A DNA stretch of 64,000 nt from Chitinophaga polysaccharea (GTDB lineage: Bacteria; Bacteroidota; Bacteroidia; Chitinophagales; Chitinophagaceae), in the NCBI RefSeq assembly GCF_902150045.1, contig NZ_CABFVU010000002.1, positions 1,228,001 to 1,292,000 on the forward strand. Direction: 5' to 3'. A model generated the notes under the pieces. That model did not search any database, was not told the DNA's origin, and was given only the letters and a program-made list of their open reading frames with translations. Shown here piece after piece: positions 25,659 through 35,078 of this stretch. Every line of letters starts with the position of its first letter. Position 1 is the first letter of the stretch. The position numbers and the translations under genes were made by a program.

Positions 25659-27899
25659 TTATTTCCCGCGTGAAAATTCCAGTATCTTCCGGCGGTTGCC
25701 CACCAGCCACACTACATCTTCCCATTCGAACTCTGTTTCGGAGGCAGGGTTGAGGATCCGCTCACCGCCGCGGGCAATACCTACTACCAGCGCCTGCGTT
25801 TTTTCCCGGATGCCGGAACCACGGATGGTTTGCCCTTTGAGGCCATTGTGCTCATCCACCACGATGCTGGTAAGACCAATATTTTCATCGGCCACATCAT
25901 CACTTCTCTCTACATTCAGGGTGTTTACAACGCGGTTGAATTCCTCCAGCTGTGCTTCAGTACCAATAGCGGTGAGGATATCATGCGGGAATAGTTTTTC
26001 ATCGCGGGTAGGCGCATAGATGGTTACATTCCCTCTTTTGATGGCGCCTACATTGATGCCGTATTTTTCCCGTAGTTGCAGGTCTATCAGCGGCTTGTCT
26101 ACCAGGGTAGACCATGGGTCTATTTCTATTTCCGAAACCTGTGCATCCCATGGAAGCAGATCAGCCGCAGTGGCTTTATGATTGGCGGCATCAGCGGTTT
26201 CACGGGCATTCAGGTTGGTAAGAAAACGGCTTTCTATGCGGTTGTAATATTTCTGTAATTGTGAGCGCAGTACTATCAACACGCAGGCAAGTATAAAGCC
26301 GGTGCCCAGCAATGCCTGCCAGAAGGGAAAGTACTGGTTCACCAGGAAACCCACCAGCAGCACCGCTACCACGTTGCGCACTACTTCCACAACCACTAAG
26401 GGGCCATGATTGTATTTGGAGTCGAGCCACAACGCTTTATAAGAATTACTGGAGATCTTCTGTACCATCAGCGCCCAGATAAACGGCGACATCATGGCTA
26501 TGCCAATGATCACACTCAACAGCTCAGCAAGGAACAGGTTCTTCACATATTTTATAACAAACGGACCTATATAATACGTATTCAGCAGGATGATGGCCAG
26601 CATAATCACCGCATTAAGTACGATCACTTTCACATAGCTCCGCAACACAATACGCCAGTCGCTTTCCGCCTGCAAGGTTTGGGAACTGGCGCTATACCGG
26701 TTCAGGGCATTCATCCAGCGGGTGGGGATGATCTTCTCCAGCCAGTTATAAAACGGCACGGAAAATTTGATCATGTAAGGCGTGGTAAAAGTAGTGATAG
26801 CCGAAACCCCTACTGCTACGGGAAACAGGAATTCGCTGGTTACACCCAGGGAAAGACCCAGCGTGGCAATAATAAAGGCAAACTCACCTACCTGCGCCAT
26901 GCTCATACCTACCTGTACGGCCTGTTTCAGCGGCTGGCCGGATAGGAGCGCGCCAAGCGCGGTACTGAAAAACTTGCCGGTAATCGTTAACAGTGTTATC
27001 CACAATACCGGCCAGCGGTATTCGATGATCATTTCAGGATTAATGAGCATCCCTACAGATACAAAAAAGATAGCGCCAAAAAGATCTTTCACCGGTTGAA
27101 TGAGATGCTCCACTTTTTCTGAAGAGGTGGTTTCCGCTATAATGGAGCCCATGATAAAGGCGCCCAGCTCTGCAGAGAAGCCCACTTTAGTGGCAAGGAT
27201 CACCATTCCCAAACAGAGCGCTATACTCAGTATCAGCAGGGTTTCTCCATTCATGTAACGCTCTATTTTTTTGAGTGCGGTAGGCAACAGGAAAATCCCC
27301 GCCAGGAACCATACCGCCAGGAAGAACATCAGTTTGGCTATGGTAAACAACATCTCCGTGCCTTCAAACTTACGGCTTACCGCCATGGTAGACAGCAACA
27401 CCATCATGAGGATCACTACGATGTCTTCTATCACCAATACGCCGAATACAATTTTGGTAAACGATTTTTTCTTGACGCCCAATTCCTCAAATGCACGGAT
27501 AATGATGGTAGTAGAGGAACTGGCCAGCAAACCACCGAGGAACAGGCTGTCCATAAAGCCCCATCCCATCAGCTTACCGGTGAAGTAACCGGCTACCGTG
27601 ATAAGTGCTATTTCTACAAACGCTGTAATGGTGGCGGTGCCTCCCACCCGCATCAGCTTTTTGAAACTAAATTCCAGGCCCAGCGAAAATAAGAGGAAAA
27701 TAACGCCGATCTCGGACCATGTTTTGATGCCTTCCGTATCCCCGATAGTGGGGAATAATTTAAAATTGGGGCCCACTATAAACCCCGCGATGATATACCC
27801 CAGCACCATCGGCTGCTTCAGCCTTTTAAACAGTAATGTAATAACTCCCGCCGCTCCTAATATTAAAGCCAGGTCAATGATCAATGATGGTAGATGCAT
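25659..27899 (-). CDS. CPA2-family cation:proton antiporter with TrkA-C domain
   Basis: 746 residues. Residues 1-385 are the Na+/H+ exchanger-like membrane domain (LILGAAGVITLLFKRLKQP, IIAGFIVGPNF, SLGLEFSFKKL, FSAELGAFIMGSIIAET). A second hydrophobic block spans about 425-545, which is longer than in simple Kef proteins. The C terminus (about 640-746) is a TrkA_C-type ligand-binding domain (HDILTAIGTEAQLEEF). The likely role is K+ or Na+ efflux in exchange for protons at the inner membrane. It resembles KefB/C but no TrkA_N NAD-binding (GxGxxG) domain is seen, so glutathione control is not implied. Confidence 0.87.
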   Translation of the reverse strand: MHLPSLIIDLALILGAAGVITLLFKRLKQPMVLGYIIAGFIVGPNFKLFPTIGDTEGIKTWSEIGVIFLLFSLGLEFSFKKLMRVGGTATITAFVEIALITVAGYFTGKLMGWGFMDSLFLGGLLASSSTTIIIRAFEELGVKKKSFTKIVFGVLVIEDIVVILMMVLLSTMAVSRKFEGTEMLFTIAKLMFFLAVWFLAGIFLLPTALKKIERYMNGETLLILSIALCLGMVILATKVGFSAELGAFIMGSIIAETTSSEKVEHLIQPVKDLFGAIFFVSVGMLINPEMIIEYRWPVLWITLLTITGKFFSTALGALLSGQPLKQAVQVGMSMAQVGEFAFIIATLGLSLGVTSEFLFPVAVGVSAITTFTTPYMIKFSVPFYNWLEKIIPTRWMNALNRYSASSQTLQAESDWRIVLRSYVKVIVLNAVIMLAIILLNTYYIGPFVIKYVKNLFLAELLSVIIGIAMMSPFIWALMVQKISSNSYKALWLDSKYNHGPLVVVEVVRNVVAVLLVGFLVNQYFPFWQALLGTGFILACVLIVLRSQLQKYYNRIESRFLTNLNARETADAANHKATAADLLPWDAQVSEIEIDPWSTLVDKPLIDLQLREKYGINVGAIKRGNVTIYAPTRDEKLFPHDILTAIGTEAQLEEFNRVVNTLNVERSDDVADENIGLTSIVVDEHNGLKGQTIRGSGIREKTQALVVGIARGGERILNPASETEFEWEDVVWLVGNRRKILEFSRGK

Positions 27900-28065
27900 A
27901 CAGTTTGAATCGATTTAATGTTTCGTGTGATGTACCTTTATGGCGCTGAAAAATCAGCACACATATGTGTCAGGTGCCAGTTTCCGGATCTTTGAATTAT
28001 TGCTAATATATTGTTTTTCCTGCGGGGAAGCAACATTAAGTTAGGTATAAGGGAACAGGAAGAGG

Positions 28066-28845
28066 TTATCGCTCCTTTTCTGCCTGTATCTGTGCTACAT
28101 ACCTCGATGGTAGTATACCAAACTGTTTCTGGAAATTCTTTCCGAAATTAGTCAGGGATGCAAAGCCGCAAAGCTCCGCCACTTCATTGATCTTGTATGA
28201 TCCAGTTGATAACAGGGATGCTGCTTTCTTCAGCCGTGCAATATTGATCAGCTCATGTGGGGTGAGGTCGGATATCGCTTTTATTTTACGGTAAAAAGTA
28301 GGACGGCTCATGTTCATAAAGTCCGCCAGCTGCTCTACATCGAGGTCAATATTATTGAGGTGCTGGTTAATCAGGTCGTTCAACTTCTCCAGGAATTGCT
28401 CATCTGCACTGGTATACGCCATGCTGCGTAAGTGTACCAGTGGCGTGCTGGCATAGTAGGATTTTATTTTATGACGGTTGCTCAGCAGGCTCGCAATCTG
28501 CGCCTGCAGGAATTCAGGGGAGAAGGGTTTTTCAATGTAGGCATCGGCGCCCAGTTCCAGGCCCTCTATTTTTGACTGCATGGTATTGCGCGCGGTGAGC
28601 AGGATCACAGGAATATGACTGGATACAAAATCAGATTTAATAATACGGCAAAGCTCAAAGCCATCCATTACAGGCATCATTACATCACTGATCACCAGTT
28701 GCACAGGCTGTTCCTGCAATAAAAGCAGGGCGGCCTGCCCGTCGCGTGCAGTGATCACTTTGTATTTATCTTCCAGGTCGTCTGCAATGAAAGAAAGTAT
28801 TTCTTCATTATCATCAACTAGCAGTATCAGTGGTTTGCTTTCCAT
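28066..28845 (-). CDS. Response regulator with AraC-type DNA-binding domain (split HTCS half)
   Basis: 259 residues. Residues 6-120 form a receiver domain (LILLVDDNEEILSF, phospho-acceptor D54 in LVISDVMMPVMDGF, LLTARNT, GADAYIEKPFSPEFL). Residues 160-259 are an AraC helix-turn-helix pair (MNMSRPTFYRKIKAISDLTPHELINIARL and ELCGFASLTNFGKNFQKQFGILPSRY). This is exactly the C-terminal half of a Bacteroidota hybrid two-component system, but encoded separately. Its start overlaps the end of the kinase gene by 19 bases in another frame, so translation is probably coupled. It should activate the polysaccharide locus divergent from the kinase. Confidence 0.9.
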   Translation of the reverse strand: MESKPLILLVDDNEEILSFIADDLEDKYKVITARDGQAALLLLQEQPVQLVISDVMMPVMDGFELCRIIKSDFVSSHIPVILLTARNTMQSKIEGLELGADAYIEKPFSPEFLQAQIASLLSNRHKIKSYYASTPLVHLRSMAYTSADEQFLEKLNDLINQHLNNIDLDVEQLADFMNMSRPTFYRKIKAISDLTPHELINIARLKKAASLLSTGSYKINEVAELCGFASLTNFGKNFQKQFGILPSRYVAQIQAEKER

Positions 28846-31800
28846 TTGCTCAGGTTAAATTCTATTTCCTGGTGAACAGGCAAAGTAAGTGAAAAAACAT
28901 TTAATGTTCCATCAGTGGATATCAACTCCAGGGTGCCCTTATGCAGCAACGTTAAAGACCTTGATAAGGAAAGGCCGATGCCGGTACCCGATTTGTCTGC
29001 AGTTGCCTTTGCGCGGAAGAATGGCTCAAATATTTTTTCCTTCATCTCCGCAGGAATAATATAGCCGTCGTTCTTCACGAGTATGGTAAAAGTAGCGTCG
29101 TTCTCACCAACGGGCATCAGGTGTATGGAAGCCCTTGTAGCAGCATACCTGATAGCATTGTTGATCAGGTTGCCTAATATTTTATGTAAAGCCTCACTGT
29201 CTACATAGGCAAAAAAGTGCAGGCTGGATAATTCTATTTTGAACCGGATGTCCTGCTGCTCTGCAGCCGGCGTAAACCGTAGGTGATTTTCTTTCAGCAG
29301 CTCAGAAATATCAGTGCGCACAAAATTCAGACTGAAACCATTGATCTCAGTTTTGCGGAAGTCGAGCAGCTGGCTGGTAAGCTCCAGTAACCGGTCAGTA
29401 TTACGTTCCATGATGCGCAGGTTTTTGCGGATCATGGGCACTTCATCCGCCTTCCGGATCACCTTTTCCATGGGACCCTTGATTAATGTAAGCGGCGTGC
29501 GGATCTCATGAGCAAGATGCGTAAAGAATTCAATTTTTGCCTGGTATAACTCTTTTTCTTTTTCATGCTCCAGCAACTCCAGCTGCCTTTTTTGTTTTTG
29601 CTGCGCACGCTGGTGATAATAGCGGATAATAAGATACGCGAGGCTAACCAGCAGGATAACATACGCAGCATACGCCCAGTAACTGGCCCAGAAGGGCGGC
29701 AGTATGGTGATGGTAAGCACACGCGGCGTAATGCTCCAGCTGCCGCCGCTGGCAGCTGCTTTTACCATGAACCGGTAAGTGCCGGGCGACAACTTAGTGA
29801 AAAAAGTTTTACGGTTGCTTTCAAGGTAGGTCCAGTCGCGGTCAAGGCCCTCCATCTTATAAGCGTAAGCTGTCATTTCAGGCGACGTATAACTCAGTGC
29901 AGCGAAGCTGATGCTGAACGTGGATTGATCATGCGATAATACGATGGTATCTGTAAGAAAGATGGATTTTTCCAGTATATCGCCCACCAATGCTTCTTTA
30001 TTATACACCTGGAAACCGGTGATATATACGGGGGGCAGGTAACTGTTACGTACAAACGATTCGGGGTTGAAACGGATCAATCCCTTTACACTGCCAAAGT
30101 ACATATTGCCGCAGCTGTCTTTATAAGCAGAATTATAATTAAACTGGTCATTTAACAGGCCGCTGGCTTTGGTGTATACCACTGCGTTTTCCGTGGCTGG
30201 CGTAAAACAGGCAAGCCCTTTGGAAGTGGTTACCCACAGGCGGTCGCTCTGATCTTCCAGGATGCAGAACATCATATTGCTCTGGAAGCCATGCCGTGTT
30301 CTGTACGTGGTAAAGTTATCCCGCTGCCGGTTGTATAAACAGAGCCCGTCGTCTGTGGCCAGCCATAAACGGTGTTTGCTGTCTTCAAAGATCCTGTTCA
30401 CCCTGTTGTTGCTCAGGCTGTTACTGTCGCTGGCATTATGCAGGTAAAGCCCTTTCTTTCCGGTGCGGCGGTTGTAATAATAAAGCCCGTCGCGTACTGT
30501 GCCTAGCCATATAGTGCCTTCACTATCCTCAAAAACAGCCGTATAGAAAATATAATGGGGCACTTCCTTCACTCTGTTAAATTCATCACGGTCATGGATA
30601 TACTCATATAATCCCCAGGTGGTACAAACCAATACATGATCATCGGTTGTGCGCAGCATACTGTAAATAAAGCCGCTGTGCAGCTGGTGGGGGCCATCGC
30701 CCGGTGCATAGTGCCGGATAAATTTCCCGCTGGGAATATCCATGATATCCAGGCCATGCTCAAAAGTCCCTATCCAGAGGGAATCTCCTGAAACCATCAG
30801 CCCATGCAAATTGGTATGTGATAATCCCGGCGCATGTTTGGCTAAAGGCTTAATAGCAGAAAAACTGCCGTCTGCCGGCGTGAATTTGTTCAACCCTCCG
30901 TCTTCTGTGCCTATCCATAAATGGCCATATTTATCGGGATGGATTTCCCTCACTGCGTTACCGCTGAGGGAGGATGAACCGGTTTTCGGAAACAGTTTTT
31001 CAAAATATGTATACGGCTGGGGAAAATAATTGGCGCCGCCAAAATAAGTACCTACCCATATACCGCCTTCTTTATCTTTATAAATATTATAGATGGCATT
31101 ATCAGAAACGGAATAAGGATCATCATAACTTTTTTTCAGGTTGATGACCTTAGCGGTTTTAATATGATAGATGTAAATGCCGGATTCCGTTGCGATCCAG
31201 TATTCATCACTGTTTCGTCGGATAATATCTCTTGCATACAATTCTATGCCCGTGGTATCCCTGGTAAAGAAATCTTCGTAGGTACGTGTCCGTGCATTAA
31301 ACAACTTCAGGCCTTGTCCTGCTGTGCATACCCATACAGTGTCGTTGCCCATAGGCACTATTTTCTGGATGGCGTAAGAATTGGGTTTACCGGAATGGGC
31401 AAACAATGAATAGGTGGTAAAATTATTTTTGTTGTAATTGTAGATGCCCATATTTCCACCGCCGGAGGCCAGCCACACACGTCCCCCGCCATCTACGCAA
31501 ACAGAGGTGGCGTCGGTAAAGCCGGGCACTTCGGTTAAGCTGCCGTTGGCAGGCCGGTAGCGGAACGGGTGCCCTGCGGATACAATCCAGATGTTTCCCT
31601 GCCGGTCTTTTGTAATAGAGCGCACTTCCCCCTGTACTTTCCTGTCCAGTTCATGAAACTGCTCATTGCGCGGGTTATACACAAATACGCCTTTGTCGGA
31701 TCCCACATACAGCATTCCGTCATCGTCCTCGAACAGGCAAAGCACATAATTGCCGCCGATACTTCCAGGCTGCTCTGTTCGCCGGAACACGCGGAAAGTG

Positions 31801-31994
31801 TAGCCATCGAAGCGGTTTAAGCCATATAATGTTCCAAACCACATAAAACCCTGCTTATCCTGTAAGGTGCAGATAACAGCGTTGTGCGACAGGCCGTTCT
31901 CAACCTGGTAATGCACAAAGCCGGGCGACTGCCCGCATAGCGCTTTGCTTGCCAGCAGCAGGATGAACAGTATATAATAACGGACTATTGGCAT
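28827..31994 (-). CDS. HTCS-type sensor histidine kinase (propeller, Y_Y_Y, kinase)
   Basis: 1055 residues from the ATG at 31994, chosen because it opens with a signal peptide (MPIVRYYILFILLLASKALCGQ); an upstream in-frame ATG at 32198 would add 68 residues and overlap the GH43 gene. The periplasmic part has repeated propeller blades (WFGTLYGLNRFDGYTF, WIGTEDGGLNKF, WLGTVRDGLYYYN), then a Y_Y_Y domain (YAYKMEGLDRDWTYLESNRK), one membrane segment (WAYAAYVILLVSLAYLIIRYY), a HisKA box with H829 in HEIRTPLTL and an ATPase domain with N-box and GTGIGLSLSRSL. It should sense an oligosaccharide in the periplasm and pass phosphate to the regulator encoded next. Confidence 0.9.
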   Translation of the reverse strand: MPIVRYYILFILLLASKALCGQSPGFVHYQVENGLSHNAVICTLQDKQGFMWFGTLYGLNRFDGYTFRVFRRTEQPGSIGGNYVLCLFEDDDGMLYVGSDKGVFVYNPRNEQFHELDRKVQGEVRSITKDRQGNIWIVSAGHPFRYRPANGSLTEVPGFTDATSVCVDGGGRVWLASGGGNMGIYNYNKNNFTTYSLFAHSGKPNSYAIQKIVPMGNDTVWVCTAGQGLKLFNARTRTYEDFFTRDTTGIELYARDIIRRNSDEYWIATESGIYIYHIKTAKVINLKKSYDDPYSVSDNAIYNIYKDKEGGIWVGTYFGGANYFPQPYTYFEKLFPKTGSSSLSGNAVREIHPDKYGHLWIGTEDGGLNKFTPADGSFSAIKPLAKHAPGLSHTNLHGLMVSGDSLWIGTFEHGLDIMDIPSGKFIRHYAPGDGPHQLHSGFIYSMLRTTDDHVLVCTTWGLYEYIHDRDEFNRVKEVPHYIFYTAVFEDSEGTIWLGTVRDGLYYYNRRTGKKGLYLHNASDSNSLSNNRVNRIFEDSKHRLWLATDDGLCLYNRQRDNFTTYRTRHGFQSNMMFCILEDQSDRLWVTTSKGLACFTPATENAVVYTKASGLLNDQFNYNSAYKDSCGNMYFGSVKGLIRFNPESFVRNSYLPPVYITGFQVYNKEALVGDILEKSIFLTDTIVLSHDQSTFSISFAALSYTSPEMTAYAYKMEGLDRDWTYLESNRKTFFTKLSPGTYRFMVKAAASGGSWSITPRVLTITILPPFWASYWAYAAYVILLVSLAYLIIRYYHQRAQQKQKRQLELLEHEKEKELYQAKIEFFTHLAHEIRTPLTLIKGPMEKVIRKADEVPMIRKNLRIMERNTDRLLELTSQLLDFRKTEINGFSLNFVRTDISELLKENHLRFTPAAEQQDIRFKIELSSLHFFAYVDSEALHKILGNLINNAIRYAATRASIHLMPVGENDATFTILVKNDGYIIPAEMKEKIFEPFFRAKATADKSGTGIGLSLSRSLTLLHKGTLELISTDGTLNVFSLTLPVHQEIEFNLSKWKANH

Positions 31995-32183
31995 GTGTTC
32001 GTTTAGTGGAAACCCTAAAACTAATGGTTTTTCCGCTAAAACCCACCCTGGTCCGGCCAAAAGCCAAAATGATACAAAAGCGAGAAAAATTGAGATAAAT
32101 GGGCAAACAAGTATCAGGTGGATAGTCTTTCTTTGAGAAGCGTGAAATATACGCTTAAATAAAGCCATCTCTAAATCCATGTT

Positions 32184-33209
32184 ATGAAAGGTAGCCAACT
32201 ACTTTCATTGATATTTTGTCTGTTCATCAGTGGGTTATGCCGCGCAACAACTGCGGATACCACCGGCATGTTCAAGAATCCTTTACTGGGCTCCGGCCCT
32301 GATCCCTGGGTGGTAAGGCACAATGGCGCATATTATTATATGCATACCAACGGCCATAGCCTGGTAATGAGAAAAACAAAGAGTATGTCGGCCCTGGCCC
32401 GGTCATCCGAAATAGTGATCTGGAGGCCGCCGGCAAAAGGCCCCAATGCAAGGGATATCTGGGCGCCTGAACTGCATCGCCTTGATGGGAAGTGGTACGT
32501 ATATTATACCGCCGGTTCGTCCGACAGTATTCATCCCCAGCACACCTTTGTATTGGAAAATACCGCGGATGATCCTGCTACCGGCAACTGGATCGATAAA
32601 GGGCAGATAGCAGATCCTGTTCACCCGGAGCATTTTGCTATAGACGGTACCGTTTTCCCATATAAAGGCCGCAACTACTTCATCTGGAGCGGGCATAATG
32701 GAAAAGACGCGGTACAACGCCTTTATATTGCTCCTATGAAAGATCCATGGACGCTGGCTGCTGAAAAAGTGGAGATAGCCGCACCGCAATATCCATGGGA
32801 ACAAAACGGTATTAATGAGGGCCCTGAAATCCTCCTGAATAAAAAAGGAGAGGTATTCCTTGTTTTCTCCGCATGCGGCTGCTGGACAGAAAACTACATA
32901 CTCGGTATCATGAAATTAAAGCCCGGCGCGGATCCTATGCTGCCGCAAAGCTGGACCAAATCGCCGGATCCTGTACTGAAAAGCAAGCCGGAAAACGGCG
33001 CCTATGCACCAGGGCATAACGGTTTTTTCAAGTCGCCGGACGGGAAGGAAGACTGGATCATCTATCACGCCAACTCCAAACCAAACCAGGGCTGCGGCAA
33101 CCAACGCAACCCACGTATACAAAAGATCAGCTGGAACGCCGACGGCACCCCGTTTTTCGGAGACCCGGTGAAAATAAATACATGGATTAAAGATCCTTCA
33201 GGAGAATAA
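32184..33209 (+). CDS. Secreted GH43-family glycosidase (arabinofuranosidase/xylosidase type)
   Basis: 341 residues with an N-terminal signal peptide. The five-blade GH43 fold shows its three acidic residues: D40 in GSGPDPWVV (base), D154 in AIDGTVFPYKG (pKa modulator) and E212 in GINEGPEILL (acid). Also typical are DIWAPELHRLDGKWYVYYTA and the APGHNGFFKSPDGKEDWIIYHA block. GH43 enzymes remove arabinofuranose or xylose from plant polysaccharides; the exact specificity cannot be read from sequence. It is the first gene of the locus, divergent from the sensor kinase (189 bases), and 19 bases upstream of the GH2 gene. Confidence 0.9.
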   Translation: MKGSQLLSLIFCLFISGLCRATTADTTGMFKNPLLGSGPDPWVVRHNGAYYYMHTNGHSLVMRKTKSMSALARSSEIVIWRPPAKGPNARDIWAPELHRLDGKWYVYYTAGSSDSIHPQHTFVLENTADDPATGNWIDKGQIADPVHPEHFAIDGTVFPYKGRNYFIWSGHNGKDAVQRLYIAPMKDPWTLAAEKVEIAAPQYPWEQNGINEGPEILLNKKGEVFLVFSACGCWTENYILGIMKLKPGADPMLPQSWTKSPDPVLKSKPENGAYAPGHNGFFKSPDGKEDWIIYHANSKPNQGCGNQRNPRIQKISWNADGTPFFGDPVKINTWIKDPSGE

Positions 33210-33228
33210 AATCACTTTAAGAAAATAT

Positions 33229-35076
33229 ATGAAAAAGAAGTACCTATTTTTTGCACTGGCACTTGGATTGGCGAGCAGTACAGCAATAGCGCAACAGCAG
33301 GATTGGAAAATGGTAGGAGGAAGGATCGCTTCTACCTGGAGCGAAAAGGTATCCCCGGCAGCTACTTTGCCGGAATATCCGCGCCCACAGCTGGTTCGCG
33401 GCAACTGGAAAAATCTGAACGGTTTGTGGAATTACGCCATTAAAGCAAAAGATGAAAATCAACCTGCAACCTGGGATGGCAAGATACTGGTACCCTTTGC
33501 GGTTGAATCAGCACTGTCGGGCGTAGGCCGCACCGTTGGGAAAGACAGTACGCTGTGGTACAACACCACACTGACGCTGCCTTCCGGCATGCAGGGGAAA
33601 AGAATACTGCTTCACTTTGGCGCATCCGACTGGCGCACTACCGTATATGTAAATGGCAGGGAAGCAGGCAGCCATGAAGGCGGATTCGATCCGTTTACTT
33701 TCGATATCACCTCCCTGGTAAAAAAAGGCAAGCAGGAAATCGTAGTAAAGGTATGGGACCCCACTGATGATGGCGATCAGCCAAGAGGCAAGCAGGTAAA
33801 GCGCCCGGAAGGGATCTGGTATACGCCTGTAACCGGTATCTGGCAAACAGTATGGGTAGAAGCCGTGGCAGATACCTATATCGCATCTACCAAACAAACA
33901 CCTGATATTGATCAGCAAACCCTCACCGTAGCAGCCAATGTAGAAAACGCAAAAGCAGGCGATGAAGTGAAAGTAACTGCTTACGATGGCGGTACTAAAG
34001 TAGCTGAAAGCGTGATCAGCGGCGATAATGCCGTGCTGAAAATAGCATCTCCAAAATTATGGTCGCCCGAAAATCCTTTCCTCTATAACCTCACCCTTAC
34101 GGTTACACGTAAAGGTAAAGTGATAGACGAAGTGAAAAGCTATTTCGCTATGCGCAAATCTTCTATTGGTAAAGATGCCAATGGAATAGAGCGCATGCTG
34201 CTGAATAATAAATTCGTATTTCAGTACGGCCCACTGGATCAGGGCTGGTGGCCCGACGGTTTATATACCGCACCTACTGATGAAGCCCTGAAATTTGATA
34301 TTGCACAAACCAAAGCCATGGGCTTTAATATGATCAGGAAACATATTAAAGTAGAGCCTGCACGCTGGTACTACTACTGTGATCAGCTGGGCATGCTGGT
34401 ATGGCAGGATATGCCAAGTGGTGATCTGGGCAATGGCTGGGAACCACGCCCCGGTATTATAGGACGCGGTTCCGATCAGAAACGCTCCGCTGAATCAGAA
34501 GGATATTACCGGAAAGAATGGAACACTATCATCGACGAATTATATAACTATCCTTCTATCGTAGTATGGACACCGTTCAACGAGGCATGGGGACAATTCA
34601 AAACCGTGGAAATTGCGGAATGGACCATGAAAAAAGATCCGTCCCGCCTGGTGAATACAGCCAGTGGCGGTAATTTCTATCCTGTAGGACATATCATCGA
34701 CCTGCATAACTATCCCGAACCTGCAATGCCGGATCCGGCTATTTATGGCGACAAGCGCGCTATTGTTCTGGGCGAGTTCGGCGGGCTCGGTTTGCCGGTG
34801 AACGGCCACGTATGGCAGCAGAAAGATAACTGGGGCTACCAGAGCTTCAAAAATGAAGAAGACCTGTTTAAACGGTACAGCGGTTTTACCGATCGCCTGG
34901 AAACGCTCATTAAGCAGGGATTATCTGCCGCCGTGTACACCCAAACCACCGATGTGGAAGTGGAAACGAACGGCCTGATGACCTACGACCGGAAAGTACA
35001 GAAGATGCCTGTAGAAAAACTAAAGGTGATTCATCAGAAGTTATATAATCCGGCTTTGGTAACTATAAAACCATAA
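33229..35076 (+). CDS. Secreted GH2-family glycosidase
   Basis: 615 residues with a signal peptide (cleavage near MKKKYLFFALALGLASSTAIAQ). The order is a sugar-binding jelly roll (NLNGLWNYAI, RILLHFGASDWRTTVYVNG, GGFDPFTFDIT), an immunoglobulin-like domain (WSPENPFLYNLTLTV) and a TIM barrel. Catalytic acid/base E452 is in TPFNEAWGQF and the nucleophile E516 is in VLGEFGGLG. GH2 includes beta-galactosidases, beta-glucuronidases and also alpha-L-arabinofuranosidases. It is shorter than LacZ and close to the short Bacteroidota GH2 group. Two bases separate its stop from the next gene, so the enzymes are made together. Confidence 0.9.
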   Translation: MKKKYLFFALALGLASSTAIAQQQDWKMVGGRIASTWSEKVSPAATLPEYPRPQLVRGNWKNLNGLWNYAIKAKDENQPATWDGKILVPFAVESALSGVGRTVGKDSTLWYNTTLTLPSGMQGKRILLHFGASDWRTTVYVNGREAGSHEGGFDPFTFDITSLVKKGKQEIVVKVWDPTDDGDQPRGKQVKRPEGIWYTPVTGIWQTVWVEAVADTYIASTKQTPDIDQQTLTVAANVENAKAGDEVKVTAYDGGTKVAESVISGDNAVLKIASPKLWSPENPFLYNLTLTVTRKGKVIDEVKSYFAMRKSSIGKDANGIERMLLNNKFVFQYGPLDQGWWPDGLYTAPTDEALKFDIAQTKAMGFNMIRKHIKVEPARWYYYCDQLGMLVWQDMPSGDLGNGWEPRPGIIGRGSDQKRSAESEGYYRKEWNTIIDELYNYPSIVVWTPFNEAWGQFKTVEIAEWTMKKDPSRLVNTASGGNFYPVGHIIDLHNYPEPAMPDPAIYGDKRAIVLGEFGGLGLPVNGHVWQQKDNWGYQSFKNEEDLFKRYSGFTDRLETLIKQGLSAAVYTQTTDVEVETNGLMTYDRKVQKMPVEKLKVIHQKLYNPALVTIKP

Positions 35077-35078
35077 CG

